This document shows, piece by piece, positions 5,489 through 5,778 of a stretch of DNA of 5,778 nt (position 1 is the first letter of the stretch; every line of letters starts with the position of its first letter). A program made the translations under genes and the position numbers. Source of the stretch: CAVPEW01 sp050247895 (GTDB lineage: Bacteria; Actinomycetota; Acidimicrobiia; Acidimicrobiales; VFJN01); assembly GCA_050247895.1 (NCBI GenBank), contig JBFWTJ010000243.1, positions 1 through 5,778 of the forward strand. The letters run 5' to 3'. The notes beneath the pieces were generated by a model, which saw only the letters and a list, made by a program, of their open reading frames with translations, searched no databases and was not told the DNA's origin.

Positions 5489-5778
5489 CGGGCGTTTGTA
5501 GCAGGGCGCGCCCGCATGTCGTCGAGCAGGTCCGCCAGCGTGCGCGACAGGGGGATCTCGGGGTGCCAGCCGGTCGCGGCGGCGACCTTGGCCGGGTCGC
5601 CGCGCAGCACGGGCAGGTCGACCGGGCGGACCAGGGCGGGGTCGACCTCGAGCTCGACGTGGGTGCCCGATAGCGCGACCAGCTCCCGGGCCAGCTCCTC
5701 GACGGATCGGTCGTCGCCCGAGCAGACGGTGTAGACGTCGCCCGGCTCGCCCCGCGCGGCCAGGAGCCGGTAGCAGCG
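5485..5778 (-). CDS. rmd: GDP-4-keto-6-deoxy-D-mannose reductase-like protein, C-terminal part
   Basis: The last 97 codons of a gene running off the right edge are present, with a TGA stop at 5485-5487 overlapping the gmd ATG. The fragment is the C-terminal substrate-binding part of an extended SDR: GDVYTVCSGDDRSVEELA, then RPVDLPVLRGDPAKV, ATGWHPEIPLSRTLADLL and a short tail. The 'CSG', 'RPVD-PVL-GDP' and 'TGW-PEIPL--TL-DLL' pattern is characteristic of Rmd-type reductases, which reduce GDP-4-keto-6-deoxymannose at C4 to GDP-D-rhamnose. Being coupled to gmd supports that role. The nucleotide-binding and catalytic motifs lie outside the window, so another GDP-deoxysugar epimerase/reductase, or a second Gmd-like protein, remains possible. 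It is probably translated before gmd, cofD and cofE from a promoter beyond the window. Confidence 0.82.
   Translation of the reverse strand, partial: RCYRLLAARGEPGDVYTVCSGDDRSVEELARELVALSGTHVELEVDPALVRPVDLPVLRGDPAKVAAATGWHPEIPLSRTLADLLDDMRARPATNAR
5495..5500 (-). promoter_or_regulatory. Possible internal -10 box ahead of gmd
   Basis: On the minus strand the sequence is TACAAA, matching TATAAT at four of six positions, and it ends six bases before the gmd ATG. A transcript starting 6-7 bases downstream would begin at or next to the ATG, giving a leaderless mRNA. The site lies inside the last codons of the upstream reductase gene, an AT-rich spot in very GC-rich DNA. No -35 is evident. Because the two genes also overlap, this could be chance or a secondary internal promoter. 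Confidence 0.28.

Noticed and set aside
4685..5734. 349-codon plus-strand open frame opposite gmd and the reductase
   Set aside because: The minus-strand proteins are clearly conserved family members. The plus-strand translation is a Val/Gly/His-rich mirror with no motif.
1..5778. CRISPR array, tRNA, rRNA, transposon ends or attachment sites
   Set aside because: No regularly spaced repeats, cloverleaf-like segments, transposase motifs or flanking inverted repeats were seen on reading; the window is almost fully occupied by coding genes.

Overview
The window is very GC-rich, tightly packed, and uses GTG for most internal start codons. It carries coenzyme F420 biosynthesis genes. Together with a Thr/Asp-rich extracellular protein tail and a -10-like box almost touching a start codon, this suggests a high-GC actinobacterium, possibly of the Acidimicrobiia type. 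That placement is inference from style and gene content; no rRNA or other marker is present.

There are two convergent gene clusters. The plus-strand cluster (1-2847) begins with the last codons of a gene that may be a glycosyltransferase. A short gap with a -10-like box follows, then a single-pass membrane protein with three HxH pairs and a Thr-rich tail, a mannose-1-phosphate guanylyltransferase-type nucleotidyltransferase with a C-terminal hexapeptide (left-handed beta-helix) domain, and an extended SDR protein. The SDR keeps its nucleotide-binding motif but appears to have lost the catalytic Tyr and Lys. The minus-strand cluster, read from 5778 down to 2881, holds the 3' end of a GDP-4-keto-6-deoxymannose reductase-like gene, GDP-mannose 4,6-dehydratase (gmd), cofD (fbiA) and a stand-alone cofE. 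The clusters meet at a 33-bp gap containing a GC-rich hairpin, a candidate shared terminator.

The genes describe two pathways. The nucleotidyltransferase would make GDP-mannose, Gmd would convert it to GDP-4-keto-6-deoxymannose, and the reductase would give a GDP-6-deoxysugar such as GDP-rhamnose, for glycan assembly. CofD and CofE carry out late steps of F420 synthesis: joining the phospho-linker to the deazaflavin Fo, then adding glutamates. All five complete gene-to-gene junctions within the two clusters are 4-base stop/start overlaps (four GTGA, one ATGA), so each cluster is probably one translationally coupled operon. F420 genes next to a mannose-1-phosphate guanylyltransferase gene also occur in mycobacteria (fbiA-fbiB near manB). 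Direct coupling of cofD to gmd is the more distinctive feature here.

Points most worth a second look are the SDR with R/E in place of Tyr/Lys, the His-rich membrane protein heading the sugar operon, the cofE lacking the FbiB reductase domain, and the coupling of deoxysugar and F420 genes. I see no mobile element, CRISPR array, tRNA or rRNA. No gene-free stretch exceeds about 60 bases.
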